This document shows, one piece after another, positions 57,501-63,840 of a DNA stretch of 64,000 nucleotides. The stretch's first letter is position 1; each line of letters opens with the position of its first letter. The DNA is from Lamellibrachia columna (taxonomy: Eukaryota; Annelida; Polychaeta; Sabellida; Siboglinidae), in assembly GCA_963662155.1 (NCBI GenBank), contig OY759262.1, positions 61,928,010 to 61,992,009 on the forward strand, written 5' to 3'. A program made the position numbers and the translations under genes. The notes under the pieces are model-generated. The model had not been told where the DNA came from. It worked only from the letters and a program-made list of their open reading frames with translations, and did not search any database.

Positions 57501-60500
57501 TTTAACCTATTAAGCATACAGTACGCTTGAAAAAAATTGGGCCGTGGAAAAATTTCAAGGAATCTTTGACACCTGAATTTGTATCTCTAGACAATAAGGT
57601 AACTGTTTAACACTAGTGGTGTCATTTGGTGACTAATGTAGAACAACTGAAAAGTGGTGCCAACTGTTTAACACCAGATGACTATTGTTCCACACTAGTC
57701 AAATTACAATAATTATGGATCCTGCTGATTAAAAAAGGGGTGTATGCTAATTAGGGCATGTATGCTTAATAGGTCAAATACGGTAGTTGGCTTAATAAAA
57801 ACAATGCATATTTCTGTTAGATGAGTAACACTGTGAAAGTGAACCGCCTGATGTGATAGTGTACAGCCTGATGTGATAGTGTACAGCCTGATGTGATAGT
57901 GTACAGAGGCAGACTACACATGGCCACATCTGCCCTTTTTACAAAAAATTTTTGTTTGGCCAAGCTAAAATTAATTTGATAGTTTGTCCAAGATTTCATC
58001 AAAACTGAACACATTTCTACAAACAAGCAAGTCATAGTCGATACTGGATAGTTTCAATTTGTTGCAGCAACTTGCATCTGAAACAAGATCAGTGAAACAT
58101 CTAATTACAGATGCAGCTTTAAATTCAATTAATTTGCGGTTGTTTTTGATGTGGGTAAACCAGGTAATTATATGTGTCATGATATTCCTTCAGAGGTCTG
58201 TCTGAAAAATTAATTAGTCACGGTGCTCTTACAGCAATATGTACACTATAACAGCAATATATATATATTATTACAGCAATATGTAAATTATTGCAGCAAT
58301 GTGTACATTATTACAGCAATATGCACATTATTACAGCACCATGCGCATTATTACAGCAATATTCACATTATTACAGCAACATGAACATAATTACATCAAC
58401 ATGCACATTATTGCAGCAACATGCACATTATTACATCAACATGCACATTATTACAGCAACATGTACACTATTACATCAACATGCACATTATTACAGCAAC
58501 ATGCACATTATTACAACAACATGCACAATATTACAGCAACATGTACATTATTACAGCAACATGTACATTATTACATCAACATGCACATTATTACAGCAAC
58601 ATGCACATTATTACAGCAACATGTACATTATTACAGCAACATGTACACTATTACATCAACATGCACATTATTACAGCAACATGCACATTATTACAACAAC
58701 ATGCACACTATTACAGCAACATGTACATTATTACATCAACATGCACATTATTACAACAACATGCACATTATTACAGCAACATGTACATTATTACAGCAAC
58801 ATGTACATTATTACAGCAACATGTACATTATTACAGCAACATGTACATTATTACAGCAACATGTACATTATTACAGCAACATGTACATTATTACAGCAAC
58901 ATGTACATTATTACAGCAACATGTACATTATTATAGCAACATGTACATTATTACAGCAACATGTACATTATTACAGCAACATGTACATTATTACAGCAAC
59001 ATGTACATTATTACAGCAACATGTACATTATTACAGCAACATGTACATAATTGCTCCTGCTTGTAAAGCTCCCATCGAGTAAACACTGAAAGATGTTGCC
59101 AAACGCTCACACCAAGATTGTTTCCCTTGTACCTGTTGGCTGTGATTATTTATTTCACATTAGTGAACAAATAAAAAACCTTATTTTACACACGCACAAC
59201 ACGCGCACATGCACGCACGCACACACACTGCATGCACACACGCACACACACGCACACACACAGATGTTAATGTTAGGCGTGTGTTAATTGTTCCTTTTGT
59301 TTGTCTTGTGGTCAGTGCTCTATCAATCTTGGCATCCGTTCATCCGTCCACCTCACCATATGGTCACCCTGGAACAGTCACAAATTATTTCCATAGCAAT
59401 AAAGGACATTAAATCCCACTAACACGGTCACCTCGCTATTCAGGTAACTTTGGCCCAGTCTCGAGTGTGACCTTAATAGCGAGGTTCCACTGTATTTAAC
59501 TTTAAAGTGGTTGCCTCTATAAGTCAATGGCGATGTTTCAGGGCAGAAGACTTCATCATCTTGGAGCCAACTAATACAGAGGAGGAGAAGATGGTATGTG
59601 TTCTCTGTGTGTTCTCTGTGTGTCATCTTTCTGTCCAACATCAGAGCTTGACATTAAGCTTTTGCACCACTGGCCTGTTGGGCCAGTAGATGTTAAAAGT
59701 TTTTGGCCCCCCCAAAAAAGTTACTGGCCCGAAATTTTTTTCATTGATTTAAAAAGGCACTATTTTTTGCAATACTTCGCATTACTAGTCGAAGGATGCG
59801 AGTTTGGCTGTTATTTATTTTGCCGTTGGTGATTTACTTTCATCCTTTCAGTCAGTATTCTGTATGGCAGACAATGTTGCTGCAGGAATCGTTTGGAAAT
59901 CATAGTTATGCTCTCTGTTGAAGCCGCAGGTGCAGCAGGTCGCGTTTTGAGAACGACGGGTGATACCGCCGCGTGTGTGTCGAGTTACAGCTAGCTATAC
60001 TCGAAAATACTATGGGCGAACCAGACCTGACGCTTTTTATTACTATCACTTGTTACAGTTGTGTTGATTTCTTTTGAATATAAACTTTTGGAAAGTTACG
60101 GTAAACTTAGCTATCTGTGCCCTAGCGGGTCCTGGTATGTATGTTAGGCGCTGTCGTGACACCTAGTGGACAGTCCATGAATCAGTCGGTTTATATGAAA
60201 TCGGTATGTCTAAGGCGTATCGCGATTGCTGATATGTATCGCGCAGAAGAAAATGCTGCGATATACCTTTCATATTGGTCCTTGTTAGGTGCACAGTTCA
60301 TGTTAGTCCTTGTTATGTGCACAATTCATGTTGGTCCTTGTTAGGTGCACCATTCATGTTGGTCCTTGTTAGGTGCACCATTCATGTTGGTCCTTGTTAG
60401 GTGCACAGTTCATATTGATCCTTGTTAGGTGCACAGTTCATGTTGGTCCTTGTTATGTGCACCATTCATGTTGGTCCTTGTTAGGTGCACCATTCATGTT

Positions 60501-61741
60501 GGTCCTTGTTAGGTGCTCATTCATGTTGGTCCTTGTTAGGTGCACCATTCATGTTGGTCCTTGTTAGGTGCACAGTTCATATTGATCCTTGTTAGGTGCA
60601 CAGTTCATGTTGGTCCTTGTTATGTGCACCATTCATGTTGGTCCTTGTTAGGTGCTCATTCATGTTGGTCCTTGTTAGGTGCACCATTCATGTTGGTCCT
60701 TGTTAGGTGCCCATTCATGTTGGTCCTTATTAGGTGCACCATTCATGTTGGTCTTTGTTAGGTGCCGATTGATGTTGGTCTTTGTTAGGTGCACCATTGC
60801 TGGATGCCTCCAGTAGTCACACCGTTCCTTTAGTTCAAGGAATTCCTTTATTTATGTCCTATCCCTTTATATTCCATTATTTTTATAAAAATAAACCTTC
60901 AAATTCCTTATTTATATGGCAATAATAAAATACCCTGAAAATTCACAGAATTTAATTATTTTCACCCACAAATTGCAAAATGTTCTTACATTGTTACAAA
61001 GGAAATGCTAAATTCTCTAAATTGTGAATATTGCACATTGTTTCATGGTTGAATGATCTGTTGTTTACTCCTGATTTTGTATGAACAGGTATTGAGTCTG
61101 CTTAGTAGCCAGTATAATTGTAGGACTTTTGTGGGTTGAAACTTGTCACATTGGACCCAACATTCCTTTAAAAACCTTAGCAATTTCATTACAAATTCCC
61201 TTTAAATGCCTTTATATTTGTAAAAAAATATATCTCTAAATTCCTTTCTTTTGGAGGGTAGTATGATAACTCTGGACCATTTCTTGAAGCCCCAAGGTCA
61301 GAAGGGATTCACCCCATATCCTATCTGTAGACACAGGTTAAACATTTGTTCTCTTAATGGAGCTGCCAGATTGATTTGCTGGTTCTTTGTTGTCCTTGGA
61401 AATGCACCTTCATGGTTACTGATAAACTAATGGCTTGCCCACTTTGTCCACACAAACGAATTGTGAATTATATTGATTCTTGTCACTGAATGAGGAAATT
61501 GTATCAATTAAACGCTGCTTGTTACATCCACTGAAGTTGACCAGTGTTGTGGCCAACACTGCAGGGAATGAGTGTGCAAGTTGGAAGTGTGTGACTTTCA
61601 GATGAGAAGCAAATAGTGATGGTTCCTACTGCCTGGTGTTAGTCAAGTGGATTATTGATACCTTGTTTGAAGGCTTGTTTGAAATTTATAAGTGTTGGTT
61701 GTTGCAGGACGTTGGTGTGCCGGAGGACCCAAGTATGCAAG
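29842..61741 (+). CDS. CPSF2: Cleavage and polyadenylation specificity factor subunit 2 (CPSF100), first 14 coding exons
   Basis: Gene-level entry; exons are listed separately. The joined exons (1573 coding bases, about 524 codons) follow animal CPSF2 from its first residue. CPSF100 is the catalytically dead metallo-beta-lactamase/beta-CASP partner of CPSF73 in the complex that cleaves pre-mRNA 3' ends in the nucleus, including histone mRNAs. The position of the HxHxDH metal motif reads [11 protein letters not shown], so key metal ligands are missing, as in orthologues. Later segments: [28 protein letters not shown] (beta-CASP), [12 protein letters not shown], an acidic [12 protein letters not shown] stretch and [13 protein letters not shown]. 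The C-terminal third lies beyond 64000. Introns hold LINE relics, MITEs, many minisatellites and, in the largest, an antisense GPCR gene. Confidence 0.95.
30161..30466 (-). mobile_element. RTE-like LINE relic (RT fragment)
   Basis: 101-codon minus-strand frame with [20 protein letters not shown] (a catalytic FADD-type motif, here FVDD) and [20 protein letters not shown], the signature of the RTE/BovB-like reverse transcriptase just after the catalytic site. No flanking domains remain open. Lies in CPSF2 intron 1. Confidence 0.75.
30776..30855 (+). repeat. SINE-like repeat, partial copy
   Basis: Contains ggaaaagatcccacaaaggg and gttacctgctgtggactc, matching the reverse complement of about 37510-37580. 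Short 3' part of the same family. Confidence 0.55.
30986..31145 (+). CDS. CPSF2: CPSF2 coding exon 2 (doubled donor)
   Basis: Acceptor tttcag ends at 30985. Encodes the pseudo-metal-site segment ([20 protein letters not shown]) and [12 protein letters not shown]. Donor gtaatg at 31146. A perfect 36-bp tandem duplication repeats the last coding bases and the donor, giving a second in-frame donor at 31182 that would add 12 residues; orthologue similarity favours the first. Confidence 0.93.
31113..31184 (+). repeat. 36-bp perfect tandem duplication spanning a 5' splice site
   Basis: ATGGGGCAGATGTTTATGTA and 16 more bases, ending CAGGTA, occur twice without a mismatch (31113-31148 and 31149-31184). 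The length is a multiple of three, so both donors keep frame. Confidence 0.97.
31600..31705 (+). CDS. CPSF2: CPSF2 coding exon 3
   Basis: Acceptor tgcttgcag ends at 31599; donor gtacgt at 31706. Encodes [20 protein letters not shown] and KILQLKYSQ. Phase 0 in, phase 1 out. Confidence 0.95.
31834..31864. repeat. Near-perfect palindrome, 15-bp arms, 1-nt centre
   Basis: ATGGCAGAAGGTGTT, G, then its exact reverse complement. Lies in CPSF2 intron 3 about 130 nt after the exon 3 donor. Confidence 0.93.
32042..32171 (+). CDS. CPSF2: CPSF2 coding exon 4
   Basis: Acceptor ctgtgcag ends at 32041; donor gtgatg at 32172. Encodes [20 protein letters not shown] and [10 protein letters not shown], a conserved part of the lactamase-like fold. 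Phase 1 in, phase 2 out. Confidence 0.95.
32600..32830 (-). mobile_element. Strongly decayed CR1 relic
   Basis: ttaagtttgaagatatattt, followed by catagccattctgtatttta, aligns block by block with the 3' coding part of the CR1 family (compare 255-310 and 18035-18090). It abuts a second, oppositely oriented relic at 32886. Confidence 0.5.
32886..33283 (+). mobile_element. CR1 LINE relic, 3' end, plus strand
   Basis: Carries the C-terminal ORF2 segment ([20 protein letters not shown] and [16 protein letters not shown]), then a frameshifted continuation, and the family's 3' UTR through gccttggatgacaatcttgtta. It ends about 28 nt before the acceptor of CPSF2 exon 5. Confidence 0.88.
33312..33427 (+). 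CDS. CPSF2: CPSF2 coding exon 5
   Basis: Acceptor ttaatatacag ends at 33311; donor gtgagt at 33428. Encodes [20 protein letters not shown] and [10 protein letters not shown]. Phase 2 in, phase 1 out. The acceptor lacks a good pyrimidine tract, and the sequence just upstream is the tail of an inserted CR1 relic. Confidence 0.93.
33480..33700. repeat. 24-nt minisatellite, about 9 units
   Basis: Unit cctagtcacatcttctattt plus gtgt, with cca/cat and gtgtt variants. It starts about 50 nt after the CPSF2 exon 5 donor. Confidence 0.95.
34127..34215 (+). CDS. CPSF2: CPSF2 coding exon 6
   Basis: Acceptor ctccacag ends at 34126; donor gtatgt at 34216. Encodes [20 protein letters not shown], a beta-CASP motif region. 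Phase 1 in, phase 0 out. Confidence 0.95.
34240..34650 (+). repeat. Dispersed duplicate D, copy A
   Basis: Starts ctggtcttattcagttcttt and matches 38900-39213 at about 95% by eye. After ccattaattttttattattt the two copies diverge, then match again over catgcctactggtgcataag (34586-34650 against about 39410-39497). Copy A starts 25 nt after the exon 6 donor. Confidence 0.85.
34680..34830 (-). mobile_element. LINE relic with LLYGSECW motif
   Basis: The minus strand encodes [20 protein letters not shown], the conserved block downstream of the catalytic site in RTE/CR1-like reverse transcriptases, followed by in-frame stops. Confidence 0.6.
34931..35029 (+). CDS. CPSF2: CPSF2 coding exon 7
   Basis: Acceptor gttgttgtag ends at 34930; donor gtgtgt at 35030. 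Encodes [20 protein letters not shown] and [13 protein letters not shown]; phase 0 at both ends. Confidence 0.95.
35520..35690 (-). repeat. Dispersed repeat family F1, copy 2
   Basis: Plus strand reads ttgtacaaatgaattagcat then gtcgtagtggattctagat, the reverse complement of the F1 core that is amplified at 61811-63670. Confidence 0.6.
35727..35849 (+). CDS. CPSF2: CPSF2 coding exon 8
   Basis: Acceptor gccaccag ends at 35726; donor gtatgt at 35850. Encodes [20 protein letters not shown] and [15 protein letters not shown]. Phase 0 at both ends. The next coding exon is 16.5 kb away. Confidence 0.95.
35900..36105 (-). mobile_element. Possible LINE 3' coding relic
   Basis: The minus strand has [20 protein letters not shown] and an NW-T-S block, reminiscent of the C-terminal tail of RTE-like ORF2. 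It is interrupted by stops; a weak call. Confidence 0.3.
36106..37479. other. CPSF2 intron 8, no gene seen
   Basis: Unique sequence apart from short catg/tatg runs near 36320-36360. No supported coding region. Confidence 0.5.
37480..37665 (-). repeat. SINE-like repeat with tRNA-like head
   Basis: On the minus strand it starts ggatggtggttagagcactg (box-A-like) with a box-B-like gagttcaccc, then a body containing ggggaagtaaaagatcccac. A partial copy in opposite orientation is at 30776-30855. The plus-strand 131-codon frame over it is a by-product. Confidence 0.5.
37901..38127. repeat. GT/GTGC and TA microsatellites
   Basis: 37901-37975 is GT- and GTGC-rich; 38005-38127 is almost pure TA with one short break. 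Confidence 0.97.
38900..39497 (+). repeat. Dispersed duplicate D, copy B
   Basis: Partner of 34240-34650, same strand. About 180 bp present here (39214-39395) is missing from or unalignable with copy A. Both copies are in CPSF2 introns, 4.7 kb apart. Confidence 0.85.
39498..40852. other. CPSF2 intron 8, no gene seen
   Basis: Contains a short CA/TA run at 40400-40460. No supported gene. Confidence 0.5.
40853..41031. repeat. 59-nt tandem repeat, 3 units
   Basis: Unit begins aaatgcagaaagttatcaaa; the copies are almost identical. Confidence 0.95.
41167..41213. repeat. GAT microsatellite
   Basis: gatgatgatgataatgatga run. Confidence 0.95.
41880..42112. repeat. 28-nt minisatellite, about 8 units
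   Basis: Unit gagcaccacatgggccacac plus tcacccat. It adjoins a different array. Confidence 0.93.
42125..42330. repeat. 30-nt minisatellite, about 7 units
   Basis: Unit gtacatttatctggaattat plus ttgtagtgat, moderately diverged. Confidence 0.93.
42812..43277. repeat. 58-nt minisatellite, 8 units
   Basis: Unit ttgtccctgtcagcagcagg through gttatgccctaca; one unit lacks a single G. Very homogeneous, so probably recent. Confidence 0.97.
43878..44002. repeat. 41-nt tandem repeat, 3 units
   Basis: Unit cattgtcccataaaacagtc plus aacgaggtaaccaaagagaat. Confidence 0.95.
44593..44885. repeat. About 55-nt tandem repeat, 5 units
   Basis: Unit tgttctctgtatcggcagat followed by gatagactaactgatctgtt and catcacctggcgt; one unit has an extra 8-nt block. 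Confidence 0.93.
45333..45481. repeat. Inverted repeat flanking a TA microsatellite
   Basis: TGATTATAGTACTACAAGGT and nine more bases (45333-45361) are the reverse complement of 45453-45481; about 90 bp of mostly TA repeat separate them. Could extrude as a cruciform. A second TA run follows at 45494-45580. Confidence 0.93.
45494..45580. repeat. TA microsatellite
   Basis: Nearly pure TA, about 80 bp; it lies about 120 bp beyond the 3' end of the GPCR gene. Confidence 0.97.
45697..46848 (-). CDS. Class A GPCR, neuropeptide Y/F-type receptor-like, intronless
   Basis: 383 codons, ATG at 46848-46846, stop at 45699-45697. Seven hydrophobic helices are visible. Landmarks: N-glycosylation site NWS near residue 9; TM1 GIVGNS (N50); TM2 LSVSD (D78); TM3 Cys105 with the ECL2 partner Cys186; DRY at 129-131 within [13 protein letters not shown]6 CWLPW (258-262); TM7 [10 protein letters not shown] (NPxxY at 299-303) followed by LNENFRKE, the helix-8 start typical of NPY/NPF/sNPF-like receptors. 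The usual TM4 Trp is absent from the TM4 stretch [14 protein letters not shown]. The tail is Ser/Thr-rich. The ligand cannot be told from sequence. It lies antisense in the 16.5-kb CPSF2 intron 8. TATA-like CATATATATTTAAAG lies just upstream (46862-46876). Confidence 0.93.
   Translation of the reverse strand: MVDNVVIFNWSEEIRMHIDDPDFDVLRNPLCRGLVVALYVFIIVLGIVGNSIVIYIVARNVKMRNVTNLFIASLSVSDIILCIFSLPLQLHYQLTDNWVFGAFLCHAVFAAFAVPMYASTLTILLIALDRYWLIVHPLTDRMRKRTAMLLLAVSVILPVIVSIPITIYTSLHVISDPTLRISRKYCIEEWPNDMSRKLYSILMFIFQFCVPLACTSFLYYCIWSRLRQRNLLVALPGSRRMQKTTKILTAIVIVFTLCWLPWNMFSLITELSFTKVHGAHFKLIDILLKLVAKSSSSINPLLYCWLNENFRKELNLIATYFQPSQVPSSSTRSGFHRRIHGRQRQMSRNSFQLQMGVLQMGRNLTLIADATTTFMTTDTMLAT
46849..47620. 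other. Upstream region of the GPCR gene
   Basis: Presumed promoter side of the receptor gene; contains three cactgataagtc repeats at 46930-46970 and a CA-rich stretch at 47476-47525. No further gene seen. Confidence 0.4.
47621..48406. repeat. CCCT tetranucleotide array, 786 bp
   Basis: Almost pure (CCCT)n on the plus strand, (AGGG)n on the minus strand, with about seven single-base slips that change phase. Open frames (PPSLPPS, EGGREGG) arise on both strands. The polypurine/polypyrimidine composition favours triplex, i-motif or G-quadruplex structure. Confidence 0.99.
48407..49179. other. CPSF2 intron 8, no gene seen
   Basis: Unique DNA; a short tgatactcgagtgt triplication at 48990-49030. 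Confidence 0.5.
49180..49450 (+). mobile_element. Strongly decayed CR1 relic
   Basis: aaaaggagtccaaatagaag and atggtaatgaaaatattgat followed by agaaatattt match the CR1 ORF2 C-terminal coding segment ([20 protein letters not shown]) with stops and shifts. Confidence 0.7.
49451..50433. other. CPSF2 intron 8, no gene seen
   Basis: AT-rich; a small ggagtgacccggagagacct repetition at 50229-50272. No supported gene. Confidence 0.5.
50434..50735. repeat. About 51-nt minisatellite, 6 units
   Basis: Unit ccatctgtcacgactacaca followed by cttcctaaagtggttacaca and aggtctaccat. Confidence 0.95.
50744..50850 (-). repeat. Dispersed repeat family F1, copy 3
   Basis: Plus strand tttgtacaaacaagctagca followed by tgtcatattggatactagat; reverse orientation to 23188. 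Confidence 0.6.
50884..51478. mobile_element. TA-flanked MITE family, longer copy
   Basis: The left end gtggacatattaagcgtaaa and right end gcatgtatgcttaataggtc followed by gaatac resemble the ends of 57496-57783, with a longer, diverged interior. Termini are less well conserved than in the short copy. Confidence 0.5.
51499..52309 (+). repeat. 37-43-nt minisatellite made of a 3' splice site plus exon start
   Basis: 21 units, each with gatgttgttgtag, then GTTGTACTGGCCAGTGGACC and a ta/tgta link. The last 20-22 bases are the first codons of CPSF2 exon 9, whose real acceptor is the end of the array. Variation in GTT number changes unit length. Units near 51661-51760 and 51777-51875 form a duplicated block. 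Confidence 0.95.
52310..52477 (+). CDS. CPSF2: CPSF2 coding exon 9
   Basis: Acceptor gttgttgttgtag ends at 52309; donor gtaagc at 52478. Encodes [20 protein letters not shown] then [20 protein letters not shown]. Phase 0 in matches exon 8. The first ~22 bases are nearly identical to the 21 upstream decoy copies, so which acceptor is used rests on orthologue similarity and frame. Confidence 0.93.
53143..53246 (+). CDS. CPSF2: CPSF2 coding exon 10
   Basis: Acceptor gtgttgtag ends at 53142; donor gtatgt at 53247. Encodes [20 protein letters not shown] and a charged helix. Phase 0 in, phase 2 out. Confidence 0.93.
53335..53425. repeat. Dispersed repeat fragment, copy B
   Basis: Diverged relative of 7378-7480 (see there). 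Confidence 0.4.
53426..54354. other. CPSF2 intron 10, no gene seen
   Basis: Unique DNA without supported genes. Confidence 0.5.
54355..54818. repeat. About 38-nt AT-rich minisatellite, 12 units
   Basis: Unit catcatgtcatataatataa followed by actatatatctattctaa. Confidence 0.96.
55069..55207 (+). CDS. CPSF2: CPSF2 coding exon 11
   Basis: Acceptor gcgcgatag ends at 55068; donor gtaagt at 55208. Encodes [20 protein letters not shown] (acidic segment) and KYDLMMKSE. Phase 2 in, phase 0 out. The reading frame stays open into the adjoining minisatellite for about 75 more codons. Confidence 0.92.
55208..56280. repeat. 21/22-nt minisatellite, about 50 units, abutting a donor
   Basis: Units ggaccctgcactagagggtg and gttctcctgcactagagggt alternate. 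The array starts inside the exon 11 donor (gaggtaagttctggtg) and ends with a second donor-like gagggtaagttctcctg at 56271. Confidence 0.97.
56606..56671 (-). repeat. tRNA-derived SINE head
   Basis: Minus strand: box A ggtggttagcac and a perfect T-arm CTGGG-TTCAAAA-CCCAG (5-bp stem, 7-nt loop; 56606-56622). The D and anticodon arms are imperfect. The body probably continues leftward to about 56380. Confidence 0.55.
56672..57184. other. CPSF2 intron 11, no gene seen
   Basis: Unique AT-rich DNA. Confidence 0.5.
57185..57288 (+). CDS. CPSF2: CPSF2 coding exon 12
   Basis: Acceptor gttcatag ends at 57184; donor gtttgt at 57289 (weak). Encodes [20 protein letters not shown] and [10 protein letters not shown], highly conserved in CPSF2. 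Phase 0 in, phase 2 out. Confidence 0.93.
57408..57487. repeat. 17-nt tandem repeat, 4 units
   Basis: Unit gtgagtggctgtagtgt. Confidence 0.9.
57496..57783. mobile_element. MITE with TA target duplication, 288 bp
   Basis: Left end CCATATTTAACCTATTAAGC; right end, reverse complemented, CCGTATTTGACCTATTAAGC. Inverted repeats of about 25 bp, flanked by TA on both sides (57494-57495 and 57784-57785), as mariner-type elements leave. No ORF. A longer relative is at 50884-51478. Confidence 0.75.
57841..57905. repeat. 20-nt tandem repeat, 3 units
   Basis: Unit gcctgatgtgatagtgtaca. Confidence 0.93.
57935..58160 (-). repeat. Dispersed repeat family F1, copy 4
   Basis: Contains tttctacaaacaagcaagtc, then atagtcgatactggatag; its reverse complement aligns with 23197-23290, including the gatgaaatc and caaactatcaaattaatttt blocks. 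Confidence 0.65.
58232..59053. repeat. 20-nt minisatellite, 41 units
   Basis: Unit attacagcaacatgtacatt, with catcaac and gcacatt variants. Earlier units are more diverse; 58781-59053 is almost homogeneous. The plus-strand frames of more than 250 codons are by-products of the repeat. Confidence 0.98.
59187..59262. repeat. CACG/CA simple repeat
   Basis: acacgcacaacacgcgcaca-type run. Confidence 0.93.
59405..59497 (-). mobile_element. Possible pogo/Tigger-like terminal fragment
   Basis: On the minus strand it reads tacagtggaacctcgctatt and aaggtcaca, the kind of terminus found on pogo/Tigger elements, with a partial inverted copy (cacctcgctatt) 60 nt away. No transposase nearby. Confidence 0.4.
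59542..59593 (+). CDS. CPSF2: CPSF2 coding exon 13
   Basis: Acceptor gatgtttcag ends at 59541; donor gtatgt at 59594. Short exon encoding [17 protein letters not shown]; phase 2 in, phase 0 out. Matches the EDF-containing CPSF2 segment after GEII. Confidence 0.88.
59594..60277. other. CPSF2 intron 13, no gene seen
   Basis: Unique sequence before the 28-nt array; no supported gene. Confidence 0.5.
60278..60797. repeat. 28-nt minisatellite, about 18 units
   Basis: Unit gttggtccttgttaggtgca plus ccattcat. A 167-bp block of six units is repeated (60373 and 60540), so there is higher-order structure. Confidence 0.97.
60798..61707. other. CPSF2 intron 13, no gene seen
   Basis: AT-rich with repeated aattcctttat phrases at 60835-61250; no supported gene. 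Confidence 0.5.
61708..61741 (+). CDS. CPSF2: CPSF2 coding exon 14 (34 nt)
   Basis: Acceptor ggttgttgcag ends at 61707; donor gtacgg at 61742. Encodes [11 protein letters not shown] and leaves in phase 1. Short and poorly conserved, so its call rests on strong splice sites and frame. The following exon is outside the window. Confidence 0.65.
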
Positions 61742-61810
61742 GTACGGTCTCTCTCTCGATTCGTCTTTTTACCCGGCTCATTTCAGACTCACTACCCCAA
61801 AAACTCAAAC

Positions 61811-63670
61811 CTAGTATCCACTACGACATGCTAGGTCTAGTATCCACTACGACATGCTAGGTTTAGTATTCACTACAACATGCTAGCTCTAGTATCCACT
61901 ATGACATGCTAGCTCTAGTATCCACTACGACATACTAGGTCTAGTATCCACTACAACATGCTAGCTCTAGTATCCACTACGATATGCTAGGTCTAGTATC
62001 CACTACGACATGCTGGCTCTAGTATCCACTACGACATGCTAGGTCTAGTATCCACTACGACATGCTGGCTCTAGTATCCACTATGACATGCTAGGTCTAG
62101 TATTCACTATAACATACTAGCTCTAGTATCCACTATGACATGCTAGCTCTAGTATCCACTACAACATGCTGGCTCTAGTATCCACTACGACATGCTAGGT
62201 CTAGTATCCACTACAACATACTAGCTGTAGTATCCACTATGATGTGCTGGCTCTAGTATCCACTACGACATACTAGCTGTAGTATCCACTATGATGTGCT
62301 AGCTCTAGTATCCACCATGACATGTTAGCTCTAGTATCCACCATGACATGCTAGCTCTAGTATCCACCATGACATGCTAGCTCTAGTATCCACTACGACA
62401 TGCTAGCTCTAGTATTCACTATGACATGCTAGCTCTAGTATCCACTACGACATGCTAGCTCTAGTATCCACTACGACATGCTAGCTCTAGTATCCACTAC
62501 GACATGCTAGCTCTTGTATCCACTACGGCATGCTAGCTCTAGTATCCACTACGACGTGCTAGCTCTAGTATCCACTACGACTTGCCAGCTCTAATATACA
62601 CTACGACATGCTAGCTCTAGTATCAACTACGACATGCTAGCTCTAGTATCCACTATGACATGCTAGCTCTAGTATCCACTATGACATGCTAGCTCTAGTA
62701 TCCACTACGACATGCTAGCTCTAGTATCCACTATGACATGCTAGCTCTAATATACACTATGACATGCTAGCTCTAGTATCCACTATGATGTGCTAGCTCT
62801 AGTATCCACTATGACATGCTAGCTCTAGTATCCACTATGACATGCTAGCTCTAGTATCCACTATGATGTGCTAGCTCTAGTATCCACTATGACGTGCTAG
62901 CTCTAGTATCCACTATGACATGCTAGCTCTAGTATCCACTGTGATGTGCTAGCTCTAGTATCCACTATGATGTGCTAGCTCTAGTATCCACTACGACGTG
63001 CTAGCTTTAGTATCCACTATGATGTGCTAGTTCTAGTATCCACTATGACGTGCTAGCTCTAGTATCCACTATGACGTGCTAGCTCTAGTATCCACTATGA
63101 TGTGCTAGCTCTAGTATCCACTATGACATGCTAGCTCTAGTATCCACTACGACGTGCTAGCTCTAGTATCCACTGTGACATGCTAGCTCTAGTATCCACT
63201 GTGATGTGCTAGCTCTAGTATCCACTATGATGTGCTAGCTCTAGTATCCACTATGACGTGCTAGCTCTAGTATCCACTACGACGTGCTAGCTCTAGTATC
63301 CACTACAACATGCTAGCTCTAGTATCCACTGTGATGTGCTAGCTCTAGTATCCACTATGATGTGCTAGCTCTAGTATCCACTACGACATGCTAGCTCTAG
63401 TATCCACTACGACATGCTAGCTCTAGTATCCACTACGACGTGCTAGCTCTAGTATCCACTGTGATGTGCTAGCTCTAGTATCCACTATGACATGCTAGCT
63501 CTAGTATCCACTACGACGTGCTAGCTCTAGTATCCACTGTGATGTGCTAGCTCTAGTATCCACTATGATGTGCTAGCTCTAGTATCCACTGTGATGTGCT
63601 AGCTCTAGTATCCACTATGACATGCTAGCTCTAGTATCCACTATGACGTGCTAGCTCTAGTATCCACTAT
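61811..63670. repeat. 26-nt minisatellite, about 71 units, grown from repeat family F1
   Basis: Unit ctagtatccactacgacatg plus ctagct. Variants at cga/tga and cat/cgt are mixed; the first ~15 units are more diverse (ctaggt, ctggct). It starts 70 nt after the CPSF2 exon 14 donor and runs straight into an F1 repeat. Confidence 0.98.
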
Positions 63671-63840
63671 AATGTGTTGGCTCATTTGTGCAAGTTTGTT
63701 GTTTGCTTTTGGTGAAAACATCGGACAATCTATTAAATTATTTTTGACCGTGTCTGGTGAATTTTCATATGAAAATTGACAAAAGTGGTGCACCTCTATA
63801 TACAGTGCTACATAAGGCTGTTTACACTTTCTTGCAATGA
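63660..63840 (+). repeat. Dispersed repeat family F1, copy 5
   Basis: gtgttggctcatttgtgcaa, ggtgaaaacatcggacaatc and tattaaattatttttgaccg align with 23197-23290. The amplified 26-nt unit is the left edge of this copy. Confidence 0.65.

Noticed and set aside
58291..59082. 263-codon THLLQQH-type repeat frame
   Set aside because: 20-nt minisatellite; three overlapping frames are equally open.
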